NCBI GenBank assembly: GCA_002305015.1
Contig: DBPW01000003.1
Coordinates: forward strand, 1 to 63,364
Reading direction: 5' to 3'
DNA length: 63,364 nt
Source: Bacteroidales bacterium UBA1410
GTDB taxonomy: Bacteria; Bacteroidota; Bacteroidia; Bacteroidales; Dysgonomonadaceae
Shown here: positions 36,530 through 46,952 of the stretch, piece by piece
How the letters are laid out: every line of letters starts with the position of its first letter
Position numbering within the stretch: position 1 is the stretch's first letter
The notes under the pieces: generated by a model
Database searches by the model: none
The model's input: only the letters and a program-made list of their open reading frames with translations
What the model was told of the DNA's origin: nothing
Translations under genes and position numbers: made by a program

Positions 36530-37796
36530 CTACTCAGTTTTTGTCCTATTGCTGAAATCTGATTCAAATGATGAGGCAGGATATTTCCCTTCGAATCAGT
36601 AACTACCTCCAGACATAATACTTCTTCATTCTCTATTATTTTTTTAGCCATAGAAACAAGCGAATCCGTTTCAAACTGTGGTCCTTTCCCTCCCCATTTT
36701 TCTCCAAGATAAGTAAAAAGAAACCATTGCACACCATCTTCTATCCATCTGTTTTTTGGAAACTCATCAACTGTTCTTTTTTCGCCAGAACTATAGTCGC
36801 CATAGGGGGGTATTGGCCCGAATTTTTCCAAAACTGGAATTATAAGTTACAATACTATTTTTATTACCCGCTTTTGCAGCCAACGTCTGCGTACTGATGT
36901 TGTGTGACAACGACATATTCATACGGGTACTGCGAATATTATTCCATTCATATAACCCATCGAACCACCAACCCTTTACGTCTTTCCCATAACGGAGGCT
37001 CCACTCCCTGATCATATTTTCAAGAATAATCTGATTATACTGATTAGTAACCGTATCTTTTCCACAGGGATAGTGAAATTTTTCGCATGCCATTCTATTA
37101 TTATTTGGTGGATTCGCAGGTAAGTACAAAATCAGAGGGATATTATACTCATTCAATGCATTTATTAAATCCTTGGGCAAATCACGTTTCGAGCACAATT
37201 CTCCCGGTTTTACTCCTATAATACTATCATATGTGAAATTCGGCGAACAATAGTAACCTGAATTCTGTCCAAGGGTAAACATCACAAATCTTGCCCCTGC
37301 ACTATTAACTTGTTCCGCAAATCGTTTCGCATTAAAACTGTTTACTGCTTCGTTCCACTCTTTTGAACCTCCCATCAAAACAATGTTATCCTTAAGGTAA
37401 TGAACTATCACCCCCCCAACCTGCCTTTTTGAACCAATCAGTATTCGAATTTCCTTTGTATTCAACGGGGTGAGGCGATATAACTGCCGTTGTGAATAAT
37501 TCGCCGGAATCTAATGTGTATTCTACCTCACATTTTAAAAAATTATTTACATAAGATTTTAGTAATACAATTTGATCCGAATAAATTCCTTCAAGTTTTT
37601 TCCATTCGCCATTAATGGAAGGAGAGATATACCACCTATATGAAACTTCCTTTACATCAGCAGGAACTATTCTCTTCAACTCAATAATATTTTTACATAA
37701 AAGTCTCCCCGCCATTCCCAAATTTTTTAAATTATTTGTTTGACAGGATAAGGAAAAAATGAGAATTAATATCAAATTAAAATTTAATAGTTTCAT
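36526..37796 (-). pseudogene. GH29-like exported putative fucosidase, broken by two homopolymer frameshifts
   Basis: Three consecutive frames cover one protein of about 423 residues. The first (37796 to 37392) begins with a lipoprotein signal (LILIFSLSC) and runs to DWFKKAGWGG. The second (to 36791) carries a GH29-like barrel (VIVHYLKDN, ARFVMFTLGQNSGYYCSPN, GWWFDGLYEW with the likely nucleophile Asp). The third (to 36526) contains DYSSGEKRTVDEFP and the C-terminus. The junctions fall on a C7 run at 37411-37417 and a G6 run at 36805-36810 (plus strand). Removing one base from each restores a continuous frame, the first as KKAGWGVIVHYLK. It could be a real recent loss, phase variation or sequencing error. 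An intact product would probably be an alpha-L-fucosidase-like enzyme, perhaps on another deoxy sugar. Confidence 0.75.
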
Positions 37797-37807
37797 CTGG
37801 ATTGCTT

Positions 37808-40267
37808 CTAAAATTTTTGCCTACAAGAAGCTTCACAAAGTTCAGCTTGACCTCTTGTTCTTATTTCAATATTTAGTTTGGGATTTCCCTTCCCTTTAAA
37901 TTCAGCATCAATAATCAATCGATTATGACCATTGAGAAAATAAGGTATTTTCTCTTTAATTTCAATTTCTTTCACCAAATTCCAATTTTCATCAAATAAT
38001 TTCAACGCACCACCATTTTCTAGCTTTAGGTACGGAACTTTATGATTAATTTCAACAGGTATTTCAATTTTATGATAATTGTTAACTTCCATGATGATTT
38101 TGCTCGTGCTTACTTCATTGTTGTTCTTATCTTCAGATGAAAAAGAAATTATAAAAATTATCGGTTGCTTTTCATAAGGATTATCAAAATCAAATGAATT
38201 AAAAAGCGGCTCTCCCGGCTGTTTTATTTTTTGTTCATATACAAACCTATCAATATTATACGGAAAAAGCTCCCATTTACCTGAATCGACTTCTTCCAAA
38301 TGAAATTCATTCTTTATATTTTGCATCCGATGTTTCTGTTCATCTGAAAAAGCACTACACATTCTTGCTGTTTCCCATGTTTTAATGACATTAAATATCT
38401 CGTTACTCTGTCCGTTTGCTTCAACAGTCTTCAGACTCACATTAAAAGCAAAACCGGCATCAAAACCCGCAGCACGTGCCAATAACCATTCTATATCCTC
38501 TATACTTGTCTTGCTTGTCATGTTAAACCATCCTAACATAGGTGGGATAAAATTACGACGAAAAAAATCCTGATTCATTAAACGATAATTAGTTTGACTT
38601 TCTCGAAAACCGGCATACCAAGGTTCACCCCAATTATAACGCGTATTAACATGCCAATTAAAATGGCTCGGGTTGCTTGCATCATTAATTACCATTCCTT
38701 GCAGTTCTGATGATAAATGATCATACCAAGTTTTTGTAAAAAGACCCCGCGCATATTGACCCATACCTGTTGCCCAAAGTCCTTCCAAACCATCAAAAGA
38801 AATTTGTCTCAATCCGGTTTTATTAAAAAACTCCGCAATTCTTTTTGCGATTTCCAAAGAAAGTTCTATATCACCTAAAAATACTTTATATGGGTGATCC
38901 ATCAATTTTTTAATGGTGTCTCCCTTTTTATGAAAAGCAGTAACAGTATTAAATGCACCCCTTACACATCCCTCCAACTTCCAGGGTTCATCTTCAGAAA
39001 CCTTGTCATAACGAATAATTTCATTGCCCACCAAAACTGCATGCAATGAATTATTTTCCATTTGATTAAAAAACATGGGAGATTCAATAAAGATTTCATC
39101 TGTTTCAGCATCTACATCTCTTGTTAAAACGCTCCCCCCAACTTTCGCCAATCTTTGATCAGGAACAGGGGTAACATAAGGATCATTGGTTGTGATAAAA
39201 TTAGATAAAGTATGTACTCCTAATTTTACACCTTCTTTCTTTGCCTTATCGACGCATCTTTTCATGCTTTCCCAATTATCAGGAAAATCAACCTCCTTCA
39301 ATTTAAAATGTCCCCATGTTTCAAAAGGATCACCATGATAAAGATATTCCAGTCCGGCTTTTTTTGTTAGTTGAATTGCTTTATCAAGATTCTTTTCATT
39401 AAAATCCATAATCAGATAAGATGCGGTTGATGCAGAATTGGTTTTAAACCATTGTCTGTCTAATGTTGGATGAGGCAAACCTTCGTTTATTTCGATATCT
39501 TCAATAATTTTCAGTACTTTCTCACTAGGACAACCAAAAAGCGCAATCTTTGATCCAATAACACCCCCATCATCAAAGGGAGGAACTTCATAATTAATAT
39601 GTCCCCAATTCGAAATAATTCTTGTTTTATTCCGATTTCGGGTATAAGCTTGAAGAACACTGCCAAAAGAAGTATGTTTTGCTGTTTGCCCACGATAAAG
39701 AAATTTTATTGAATCACCTACATCAACAAAATTACTCGAACAAAAAATATCATAAGCAGGTTCGACATCATTCTCATTTGTGGGATATCCCCCTAAGGTT
39801 TTTACATTTAACGCTTGAATGCCAAAAGCAAAATCTTTATTTCGAACAACTCCTACACATTCACCAACTATTTCGTTTATAATTGTAGGATAAGGCCCCC
39901 AGATAATAAGCTCTACTTTTTCGCAAGGCCTAATTTCTGACACTTCAAAAGTAATATAGTCTGCCGTTTGTTTTACCAAAATCTTGGCTTCTATCTTACT
40001 GTCATCAAACAAAAGAATTATATTATTCCCATCTTGTTTTAAACTTGTGGGAAATTCCACATTACCATTGCAACGAATACTCAAAAGCGAAGCATTTTGG
40101 CCTTGAAACAGATATTCTTTATTTTTACCTTTATCCAAAATGCTAGACAAACCTCCCTTATGATTAAAGGAAATTTTGAAGTAAGACGTTTGTAGATCGA
40201 TATTTTTTGCTAAACCTGCAAAAATAAAAAACAAATTAAATATAAATATTATTAAACATTTTCTCAT
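37808..40267 (-). CDS. Exported TIM-barrel putative glycoside hydrolase, unclassified
   Basis: An 819-residue protein from the ATG at 40267, with a signal peptide (MRKCLIIFIFNLFFIFAG). A beta-sandwich covers about residues 25-280. A barrel then begins near TASYLIMDFNEKNLDKA and includes YLYHGDPFETWGHF, VKLGVHTLSNFITTND and the strand end GLRQISFDGLEGLWATGMGQ, whose Asp is a good nucleophile candidate. C-terminal beta domains follow. The general plan recalls GH36- and GH31-like retaining enzymes, but I cannot place it in a family. It is the first enzyme gene after susD, often the position of a key PUL enzyme. A hairpin separates it from susD. Confidence 0.6.
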   Translation of the reverse strand: MRKCLIIFIFNLFFIFAGLAKNIDLQTSYFKISFNHKGGLSSILDKGKNKEYLFQGQNASLLSIRCNGNVEFPTSLKQDGNNIILLFDDSKIEAKILVKQTADYITFEVSEIRPCEKVELIIWGPYPTIINEIVGECVGVVRNKDFAFGIQALNVKTLGGYPTNENDVEPAYDIFCSSNFVDVGDSIKFLYRGQTAKHTSFGSVLQAYTRNRNKTRIISNWGHINYEVPPFDDGGVIGSKIALFGCPSEKVLKIIEDIEINEGLPHPTLDRQWFKTNSASTASYLIMDFNEKNLDKAIQLTKKAGLEYLYHGDPFETWGHFKLKEVDFPDNWESMKRCVDKAKKEGVKLGVHTLSNFITTNDPYVTPVPDQRLAKVGGSVLTRDVDAETDEIFIESPMFFNQMENNSLHAVLVGNEIIRYDKVSEDEPWKLEGCVRGAFNTVTAFHKKGDTIKKLMDHPYKVFLGDIELSLEIAKRIAEFFNKTGLRQISFDGLEGLWATGMGQYARGLFTKTWYDHLSSELQGMVINDASNPSHFNWHVNTRYNWGEPWYAGFRESQTNYRLMNQDFFRRNFIPPMLGWFNMTSKTSIEDIEWLLARAAGFDAGFAFNVSLKTVEANGQSNEIFNVIKTWETARMCSAFSDEQKHRMQNIKNEFHLEEVDSGKWELFPYNIDRFVYEQKIKQPGEPLFNSFDFDNPYEKQPIIFIISFSSEDKNNNEVSTSKIIMEVNNYHKIEIPVEINHKVPYLKLENGGALKLFDENWNLVKEIEIKEKIPYFLNGHNRLIIDAEFKGKGNPKLNIEIRTRGQAELCEASCRQKF

Positions 40268-40349
40268 AATTATTAACTCAATCTGATACAACTATGTATT
40301 CTAATATTAAAAATCAAATAATAATGATTATCCTTCCATGAAATTGGAA

Positions 40350-40379
40350 AGAAAGCTTGTCTTGACAAACAAGCTTTCT
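40350..40379 (-). other. Intergenic hairpin between susD and the first enzyme gene
   Basis: An 11-bp perfect stem (40350-40360 with 40369-40379; core GAAAGCTTGT) closes an 8-nt loop 17 nt past the susD stop. Only a short U-rich stretch follows on the minus strand. It fits a leaky terminator or 3'-end stabiliser that would keep susCD transcript above that of the enzymes. Confidence 0.6.
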
Positions 40380-40396
40380 CCAAATTTTGAAAATTT

Positions 40397-42172
40397 TTAT
40401 TTCAATTCAGGATCAAAATCTCCTCCCCATCCGATATTTTGTTTTAAATTAGGATTTCGATCAATGTGATCTAACTGAATAGGGAAAAAATAATACTTTT
40501 CGGGCATTGACATTTGTTTTGGCCCACTAGTAATCAATTCTACTACCTCATAATCAAAATCTTCGGGTAAAAGTTGATAATTTCGAGCCTTAATTACATC
40601 TTCCGGAGTCACTTCATCATAAGCTCTCCCATTAACCCTCATCGCCATAATACCATATTTTCGAATGCCATCTAATTTCCATAACATACGATGACGACGC
40701 AAATCCCAAAAACGAAATCCCTCAAAAACCATTTCAATATATTTTTCGTGAAGAATTGCTTCACGCAATTCTTCTCTGGACATGTTTGGTTTCAAACCAT
40801 ACATCTGATCGATGCCTGGTTCAATTCCTGCACGTTTTCTAATGGCTTTTAACACATCAACAGCATCTTCCGATTTCCCTGTTTCGTTTGCAGTCTCAGC
40901 AAAGTTGAAAAGTACTTCGGTATAACGAATTTCCGGCCAATCGTAATCATTTGAAGTAACGAGTTCCGGGAGAAGAGATTCATTAACACCTTTACGAGTA
41001 TACAAACCTGTTCGATAATGACTTTCACCCTGAACAACGTAACCGAATGCATCAACTGATTCACTAATATTAGCCATTGTATATTGTCTTCGACCTGCTT
41101 TTCTGCTTAATTCGTAAATAGCGCCGTTCCATACTAAATTTGCTTCGAAACGAGGATCACGATCTTTCCAAAAAGTTTGTATATTGTATGTATATTTTGA
41201 AGTAGGGTCGCCGGGCATTTTCCCATCTTTCATAGGATATGCCTCAGCCAATGCCCATATAGGCTGATCTCCACCTGTCGCATTTTTTGATTCAGATAAA
41301 GGACGCACTGCATCTTCTCTTCGTCCATTTGTTTTTACCGGGTCCATATAAATGACAGACAGAATATTTTCCTTATGCCCTTTAGTCTCGAAAACATCAA
41401 CATAATTTTCAAGTAAACCATATCCATTCGCATCAAGGAATTCTTTGGCTGTCTTGTTAGCATCGTATGCCTCAAGCCAATATTGATTATTATAAGGATT
41501 TAAAGAATTAAACTGTGGTGAAGCCTTATATAATAATACTCTTCCCTTAAATGCCAAAGCCGAAGCTTTATCTATTTTTCCTCGATTGTTACCCGAATAT
41601 TTGTTCGGCAACGCCGCAATTGCTTCATCTAAATCTTCGATAATAAAATCGAAACATTCTTTCGTCGAATTACGAGAAACATACAAATCATCAGTTAAAT
41701 TCTGGGGTACTTTAATAATAGGAACTCCCCCATGGTAACAGACCATTTTGAAATAATGATAAGCCCTTAGAAATTTAGCTTGAGCTATTATTTCCGTTTT
41801 TTTATTTTCAGGCAATGAACCCCTTGGAAGTTCGTTAAGTAAAATATTGATTCTACGAATCACGCCATAAGGCCAATATTTCATAGCATCATTATTAATG
41901 GTAATCCATTCTGGTCCCATAATTCCCCCACTCTCATCAGCCCAATTACCATAATTTAGCGGCCAGCCATTGAATGTATTGGCATATAAAGCTGTGAGAT
42001 ACGCATTAGCAAGTTGCTCATTATCAAAAGTTCCCTTTCCTGGATAGTTGCTCAAATCTTTCACATTATCCAATATAGAATCCCCACAACTTGCTAGTAA
42101 AAATAATAAAAGATAAAAAATTATAGTTTTATTCAGATAGTGAATAATAATATTAAATATTGATGCTTTCAT
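40397..42172 (-). CDS. SusD/RagB family outer-membrane glycan-binding lipoprotein
   Basis: SusD proteins form the lid of the SusC transporter at the cell surface and bind the glycan. The 591-residue protein has a lipoprotein signal ending LFLLASC. The tetratricopeptide-like N-terminal half contains AKFLRAYHYFKMVCYHGGVPII, a hallmark of the family, and RWDLRRHRM-like FWDLRRHRMLW lies near the C-terminus. It starts 11 nt after susC. It is sufficiently divergent that no ligand can be named. Confidence 0.93.
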   Translation of the reverse strand: MKASIFNIIIHYLNKTIIFYLLLFLLASCGDSILDNVKDLSNYPGKGTFDNEQLANAYLTALYANTFNGWPLNYGNWADESGGIMGPEWITINNDAMKYWPYGVIRRINILLNELPRGSLPENKKTEIIAQAKFLRAYHYFKMVCYHGGVPIIKVPQNLTDDLYVSRNSTKECFDFIIEDLDEAIAALPNKYSGNNRGKIDKASALAFKGRVLLYKASPQFNSLNPYNNQYWLEAYDANKTAKEFLDANGYGLLENYVDVFETKGHKENILSVIYMDPVKTNGRREDAVRPLSESKNATGGDQPIWALAEAYPMKDGKMPGDPTSKYTYNIQTFWKDRDPRFEANLVWNGAIYELSRKAGRRQYTMANISESVDAFGYVVQGESHYRTGLYTRKGVNESLLPELVTSNDYDWPEIRYTEVLFNFAETANETGKSEDAVDVLKAIRKRAGIEPGIDQMYGLKPNMSREELREAILHEKYIEMVFEGFRFWDLRRHRMLWKLDGIRKYGIMAMRVNGRAYDEVTPEDVIKARNYQLLPEDFDYEVVELITSGPKQMSMPEKYYFFPIQLDHIDRNPNLKQNIGWGGDFDPELK

Positions 42173-42183
42173 TTTCGTATTAT

Positions 42184-45100
42184 TTAAAAATTTATTGTTA
42201 AACCACCAGTGAATGTTTTCATCAAGGGGTATGAATCCAAGGTTGCTTGTTCCGGATCATGTTCTTTTAATCCTGAAATATAAAACAAGTTTGTCCCGTT
42301 TACAAATAGTTGAATTTTAGTCACCCCTATATGTTGATACCATTGCTGAGGGAGTGTGTAAGCAATATTTAAGTTCTTTAAACGGAGGAACGAACCATTA
42401 CGAAGCCAAAAAGTGGAAGGCCCGCCTCCAATATCGGTTTCCATCCACTCTCCCGTTACACGTGGATATTTTGCATTTGGGTTTTCCGGGGTCCAATAAT
42501 TCCGAGCCCATATTTCAAAATATGGTCTATCTACTTGAAATACACCACCTCCATTACGAGTTTCTATCATTCGATCATAAGAGCCAACACCCTGAAAATG
42601 TGCATTTAACACAAAACCCTTTATATCAAGATTGAATCCAAATCCATAATTGATTCGAGGCGCCCCATTATTGCTAAGATAGGTCCAGTCATTAGAATCG
42701 ATTTTTCCATCAGGACCTTCCGAATAATTATCACCCCGAATATCTTCGAACAAAAGATAACCCAACATAGGTTTACGACCAAATTGAGTAAAATCCTCAG
42801 GAAGTGCATCTAATTCTTCTTGGGTACGAATAATTCCTTTTGAAATATATCCTCCAATCCTATTTGCTGGTTTTCCGATAGAACTTCGCCAGTTATCCTT
42901 ATATGTCCCATCATGATATGATTCCGGCTCGTCCAAGATATCCCATTGATCTATCGCATAACCCATATTAGCATAAATTTCATAATTTAAATTACCTTTG
43001 CTGCTATTCCAACTAGCACTGATTTCAAATCCATCCCAAGATCTTTGAGCATAATTTACAGAAGGCAACGATGCTCCCAAAGTTGTGGGAGTAGACCCTA
43101 TCCTCGTTCCTAAAATATCACTTTCAGTTTTTGACCACAAATCAAGCTCCCCTCTTATTTTATTATCAATTATCCCGAACTCTAAGCCAACATCCCACAA
43201 ACTAACAGTAGACCACGTAATATCAGGATTAGGCATTGCTCCTGGGGCAAGTCCATCTTGAAGCGAACTGCCAAAAACATACCCTGTCGTTTTATTATAT
43301 ACATTTGTCCATCTCCATGCATCTATACCACTGTCACTTCCAGTGGTTCCATAAGAACTACGTAATTTAAGATTACTTAACCAATATAGATTTTTCAAAA
43401 AACTTTCTTCTGAAATACGCCAGCCTGCCGAAAAAGATGGGAAAAAACCCCACCGTTTTTCAGGGGCAAATTTATAATTACCATCATACCTAAATGAAAA
43501 TTCGGCAATATATTTTTGAGCATAATTATAGTTTATACGACCAATCCATGAAGCTCTTGCATATTCATTTTCGTTACCATCAAACCATCTCCTTTGCGTA
43601 TCACTCGATGTATTATAAATCTGATCAATTGAAGAAGAAAGCAATTGCTCTGCCCTGCCATTTATACTCTTACCATTTGAACCTGCTTGTTCATAAACAG
43701 CCAAAGCGGATACGCCATGTTTATTAAATTGTCTTTCGTAATTCAAAAACCAATTAATCTGATAAGAATTTGATAAATTAACGTTTTCTTGAATATTTTC
43801 ATACGGAGCGCTTAAGTTATGTATCCCAATTTGAGTAAAATCAATAGGTCCTGGAATAAATGGATTAGTCGCGCTTCCTGGTTGAAAAATATACCATCTA
43901 TTATGCAAAACAAATGATTTCATGTTTTTGTCGAAAGCAGACAATTGACCTTGAAAGCTAGTACTTAATCCCTCAACGTATTCACCTAAATCTAGATCAA
44001 ATCTCAGTACTCCATCAAAGTTACGGTATTTAGTATCTCGATAACCTCCATGCAACATGATTTCTGGAGGATGATAACCACCAGGCGTTTTTACTGGATA
44101 ATCATTAGGGTTATTTGTGGGATTTCCTTGAACATCAACATAAAAGGGATATAAACGCGTCCAATTAAATGTTGCTCTAAACCAATCACTTACAGTGAAA
44201 TCATCCGCTCCGTCATAGGGCCAATACCAACGATCATAATTCCGTTGATTTCCACTAAGATTTACATTTACTTTAAAATGATCCGAAATATTCCCTGTTA
44301 TATTTGATCGAAAATTATATCTTTTATAATCTGTATTATGATAAGAGCCTTTTTCATCATAATAGCCAACTGCTAAATAATATAGGATTCTCTCTGATCC
44401 ACCATTTACACTTAAATTATGCCATTGAACAGAAGGATTTCGCCAAATTAAATCATTAATATTGTAACTTTTATCTTTAAAGTAATCAAATATTTCTTGA
44501 CCATATGGTTTTGGTTGCCCTTTCGAAACCATCATATTATTAACATATTCAAGTTCTTCAGTCGCTGTATAATTCTGAATTGGATTGGTCGTTCTCGAAG
44601 TAGAAAATGAACCTTTATATTCAAATATGGGTTTTTGTATCTCACCTTTTTTCGTCGTTACGATCACAACACCATTTCCGGCACTCGAACCATATATTGA
44701 AGCACTTGCCGCATCTTTTAGGAAATTAATGCTTTCCACTTCATTTACATCCAATGCATCAAAAGTTGCCTTATCTTTAATAATCCCATCAATTACATAC
44801 AATGGATCATTAAAACTACCTCTCATACGAATAGTTGCAGATGCTCCGGCTAATCCGGAATTACCAATAACCTGAACACCTGGAGCTCTTCCTGCCAGAG
44901 CATTAGAAAGATTAGATACAGGAATATTTACGAGTTCCTCTGTTTTAACTGAAGTTATAGCTCCTGTTAAATTTATTTTTCTCTGTACACCGTACCCTAC
45001 AGCCACCACTTCTTCTAATGCTACGGCTTCTTCCTGCATCGTTACATCGATTCTCGTTCGATTACCGACGTTAATCTCTTGGGTTTCCATCCCGACAAAT

Positions 45101-45657
45101 GAAAAAACCAATGTCGCGTTGTCGGGAACATCACTCAACGAATAATTGCCATCAGCATCGGTTACAGTACCCTGCGAGGTTCCTTTAATTACTATGGTTG
45201 CACCGGGTAGTGGCTGACCACTTTGATCGGTTACCTTTCCTGTGACGGTTCGCTGCTGTTGAACACCGACAACATCCGATACTTTTTGTGACGGCTGCTT
45301 TTCGCCCCGGAATAGCAGGATGTGTTTGCCTACAATACGATAACTAACCTCGCTACCCAATAATCGAACAAGGATGCTTTCAATGCTCTCGTCCTTGGCC
45401 TCAAAATCAACTTTAGAATTCACATCGATCACATTGCTTTCGTACATAAACGAAAAACCCGTACTTTTCTCGATGCGGTTCAACACACTTTTTACAGTGG
45501 CATTTTTCACGGAAAAAGTCAACCTTGTGTTTTGAGCATGGTTGCCATCTGCCTTACCGCTTATAGTCCCCACCCCGGTGATGAGAATAAAAGCCAGCAA
45601 AACTTTACACACGGGAGAAAAAAAGTGTTCCCCCTCTCTTTTCTCTTTTTTTTTCAT
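42184..45657 (-). CDS. SusC/RagA TonB-dependent transporter with signalling (STN) domain
   Basis: A 1157-residue outer-membrane importer of oligosaccharides. After the signal peptide it has an STN domain (about 45-118, TRLTFSVKNATVKSVLNRIE), then a carboxypeptidase-regulatory-like sandwich (137-212, GKVTDQSGQPLPGATIVIKG). The SusC signature LEEVVAVGYG leads into the plug, with PLYVIDGIIKD, and the beta barrel ends GGLTINF. The STN domain is what contacts a FecR-type anti-sigma factor, and such a gene lies directly upstream. This supports substrate-triggered control through the sigma factor at 46953. It pairs with the SusD gene 11 nt downstream. Confidence 0.95.
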   Translation of the reverse strand: MKKKEKREGEHFFSPVCKVLLAFILITGVGTISGKADGNHAQNTRLTFSVKNATVKSVLNRIEKSTGFSFMYESNVIDVNSKVDFEAKDESIESILVRLLGSEVSYRIVGKHILLFRGEKQPSQKVSDVVGVQQQRTVTGKVTDQSGQPLPGATIVIKGTSQGTVTDADGNYSLSDVPDNATLVFSFVGMETQEINVGNRTRIDVTMQEEAVALEEVVAVGYGVQRKINLTGAITSVKTEELVNIPVSNLSNALAGRAPGVQVIGNSGLAGASATIRMRGSFNDPLYVIDGIIKDKATFDALDVNEVESINFLKDAASASIYGSSAGNGVVIVTTKKGEIQKPIFEYKGSFSTSRTTNPIQNYTATEELEYVNNMMVSKGQPKPYGQEIFDYFKDKSYNINDLIWRNPSVQWHNLSVNGGSERILYYLAVGYYDEKGSYHNTDYKRYNFRSNITGNISDHFKVNVNLSGNQRNYDRWYWPYDGADDFTVSDWFRATFNWTRLYPFYVDVQGNPTNNPNDYPVKTPGGYHPPEIMLHGGYRDTKYRNFDGVLRFDLDLGEYVEGLSTSFQGQLSAFDKNMKSFVLHNRWYIFQPGSATNPFIPGPIDFTQIGIHNLSAPYENIQENVNLSNSYQINWFLNYERQFNKHGVSALAVYEQAGSNGKSINGRAEQLLSSSIDQIYNTSSDTQRRWFDGNENEYARASWIGRINYNYAQKYIAEFSFRYDGNYKFAPEKRWGFFPSFSAGWRISEESFLKNLYWLSNLKLRSSYGTTGSDSGIDAWRWTNVYNKTTGYVFGSSLQDGLAPGAMPNPDITWSTVSLWDVGLEFGIIDNKIRGELDLWSKTESDILGTRIGSTPTTLGASLPSVNYAQRSWDGFEISASWNSSKGNLNYEIYANMGYAIDQWDILDEPESYHDGTYKDNWRSSIGKPANRIGGYISKGIIRTQEELDALPEDFTQFGRKPMLGYLLFEDIRGDNYSEGPDGKIDSNDWTYLSNNGAPRINYGFGFNLDIKGFVLNAHFQGVGSYDRMIETRNGGGVFQVDRPYFEIWARNYWTPENPNAKYPRVTGEWMETDIGGGPSTFWLRNGSFLRLKNLNIAYTLPQQWYQHIGVTKIQLFVNGTNLFYISGLKEHDPEQATLDSYPLMKTFTGGLTINF

Positions 45658-45757
45658 ATCTTTGTTTCGTTAATTTTTGCAGCATTTCTTCCGTTAAGCA
45701 CAAACGATAATCTGTTTTACAAAGGAATTGCTGCGGTTAAACATACTAATTACATCT

Positions 45758-45788
45758 GTACAGACTTTCCCTGCAGGAAGGTCTGTAT
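45758..45788. other. Hairpin in the fecR-susC spacer
   Basis: ACAGACTTTCC pairs with GGAAGGTCTGT (one G-U) around CTGCA, and flanking bases extend it to about 12 bp. A T-run follows on the plus strand, so it looks like an intrinsic terminator pointing against the PUL, where no plus-strand gene is known. In PUL mRNA it would be a 5'-leader hairpin of susC. The role is open. Confidence 0.5.
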
Positions 45789-45831
45789 TTTTTTGTTTTT
45801 CAAAATTTGTCTTTTTCATTAGCAAATCATT

Positions 45832-46824
45832 TTAATGGATATATTTAATTTTTACATCTTTGCCATTGATTTCGTAGGTAATGGGAGTAATGACTTTCAT
45901 CTTTTCGAGCATCTCTGTAAGCGATTCTGTCTTTATCCGGAAAGTATAATGATGCTTTTCCAAAACAGATGACGGCTCAACCTCAATATTCACCCCATAC
46001 CATCGCTCCAAATATTTCACAACTTCACTTAGCGGCGTATTATCAAATTCCAGCTCACTGTTTTTCCACGAACTTACCGCCTCCGGGTCGCTTTGGGTAA
46101 AAAAGAGAAGGTTGCTTTTTTTGTCCAACACGGCTTGTTCTCCGCGTGTTAGCAATTTCAATTCCTTATGGGCATCCACTATCGCTACTTTTCCTTCGCT
46201 AACGGTAATTTCCTCAACACTATCGTCTTTGTAGTTTTTTACATTGAAAGCCGTACCGTGAACATCCACATAAAGATGATCCGTTTTTACCCGAAATCGC
46301 TTGGATTTGTTCTTTGCGACATCGAAAAATGCCTCGCCTTCAGCCAAAAGAACTTCACGATCCTTTACATTAAAAGTGCCATTATATTTGAGGATAGAAC
46401 CGGAGTTGAGCCAAACGGTAGAACCGTCGGGCAATACAACCTTCGTTTTCTGACCAAAAGGTGCAATAATTTCGGTATATTGCCGGCTTAGCCGATTAAC
46501 ATGGGAAGCATAAAACCAAAAAAAGACAGAACTTAACAATACGATCGCAAAAACGGCTGCAGCATAGTTGAACTTCGATGCAAAATAACTGAAACGGTTT
46601 CTACGTCTTATCCGTTTATTGATGGTTTCCCACGCTTTCTTTTTATCGGGTTCGAAATAAGGAGGAAGGAAAGAGGTCGACTCATACACACGAAAAATCT
46701 CGTCATACACGTTCCTATTGGTTTCATCTTCATCCAACCATGCATTCAGTTCATCGAGCTCTTCGCGGTTTGCATCCCCCTTTAAGCTCTTCAGTATAGT
46801 ATCCCAAGGAATGTTATGTTCCAT
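45832..46824 (-). CDS. FecR-type anti-sigma factor
   Basis: A 330-residue single-pass inner-membrane regulator. The cytoplasmic N-terminal part (about 1-85) would hold the sigma factor. A membrane segment lies at about 86-109 (YAAAVFAIVLLSSVFFWFY). The periplasmic FecR domain follows with TEIIAPFGQKTKVVLPDGS and VWLNSGSILKYNG, and the C-terminal DUF4974 domain ends in a FRIKTESLTEMLEKMK-type secretin-like fold. By family knowledge it receives the signal from the STN domain of the SusC protein encoded next and releases or activates the ECF sigma factor encoded just upstream. Confidence 0.93.
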   Translation of the reverse strand: MEHNIPWDTILKSLKGDANREELDELNAWLDEDETNRNVYDEIFRVYESTSFLPPYFEPDKKKAWETINKRIRRRNRFSYFASKFNYAAAVFAIVLLSSVFFWFYASHVNRLSRQYTEIIAPFGQKTKVVLPDGSTVWLNSGSILKYNGTFNVKDREVLLAEGEAFFDVAKNKSKRFRVKTDHLYVDVHGTAFNVKNYKDDSVEEITVSEGKVAIVDAHKELKLLTRGEQAVLDKKSNLLFFTQSDPEAVSSWKNSELEFDNTPLSEVVKYLERWYGVNIEVEPSSVLEKHHYTFRIKTESLTEMLEKMKVITPITYEINGKDVKIKYIH

Positions 46825-46952
46825 TTATTTAACCACCTTTTAATATAAGGCACACAACCGGTCGTATACCCCTAAATAAATTCTAATTTTTTTTCGTTTT
46901 TAACTCAATTATCAAAATTTTGATACGAATAATGAGGGAAGGACTAAGCATG

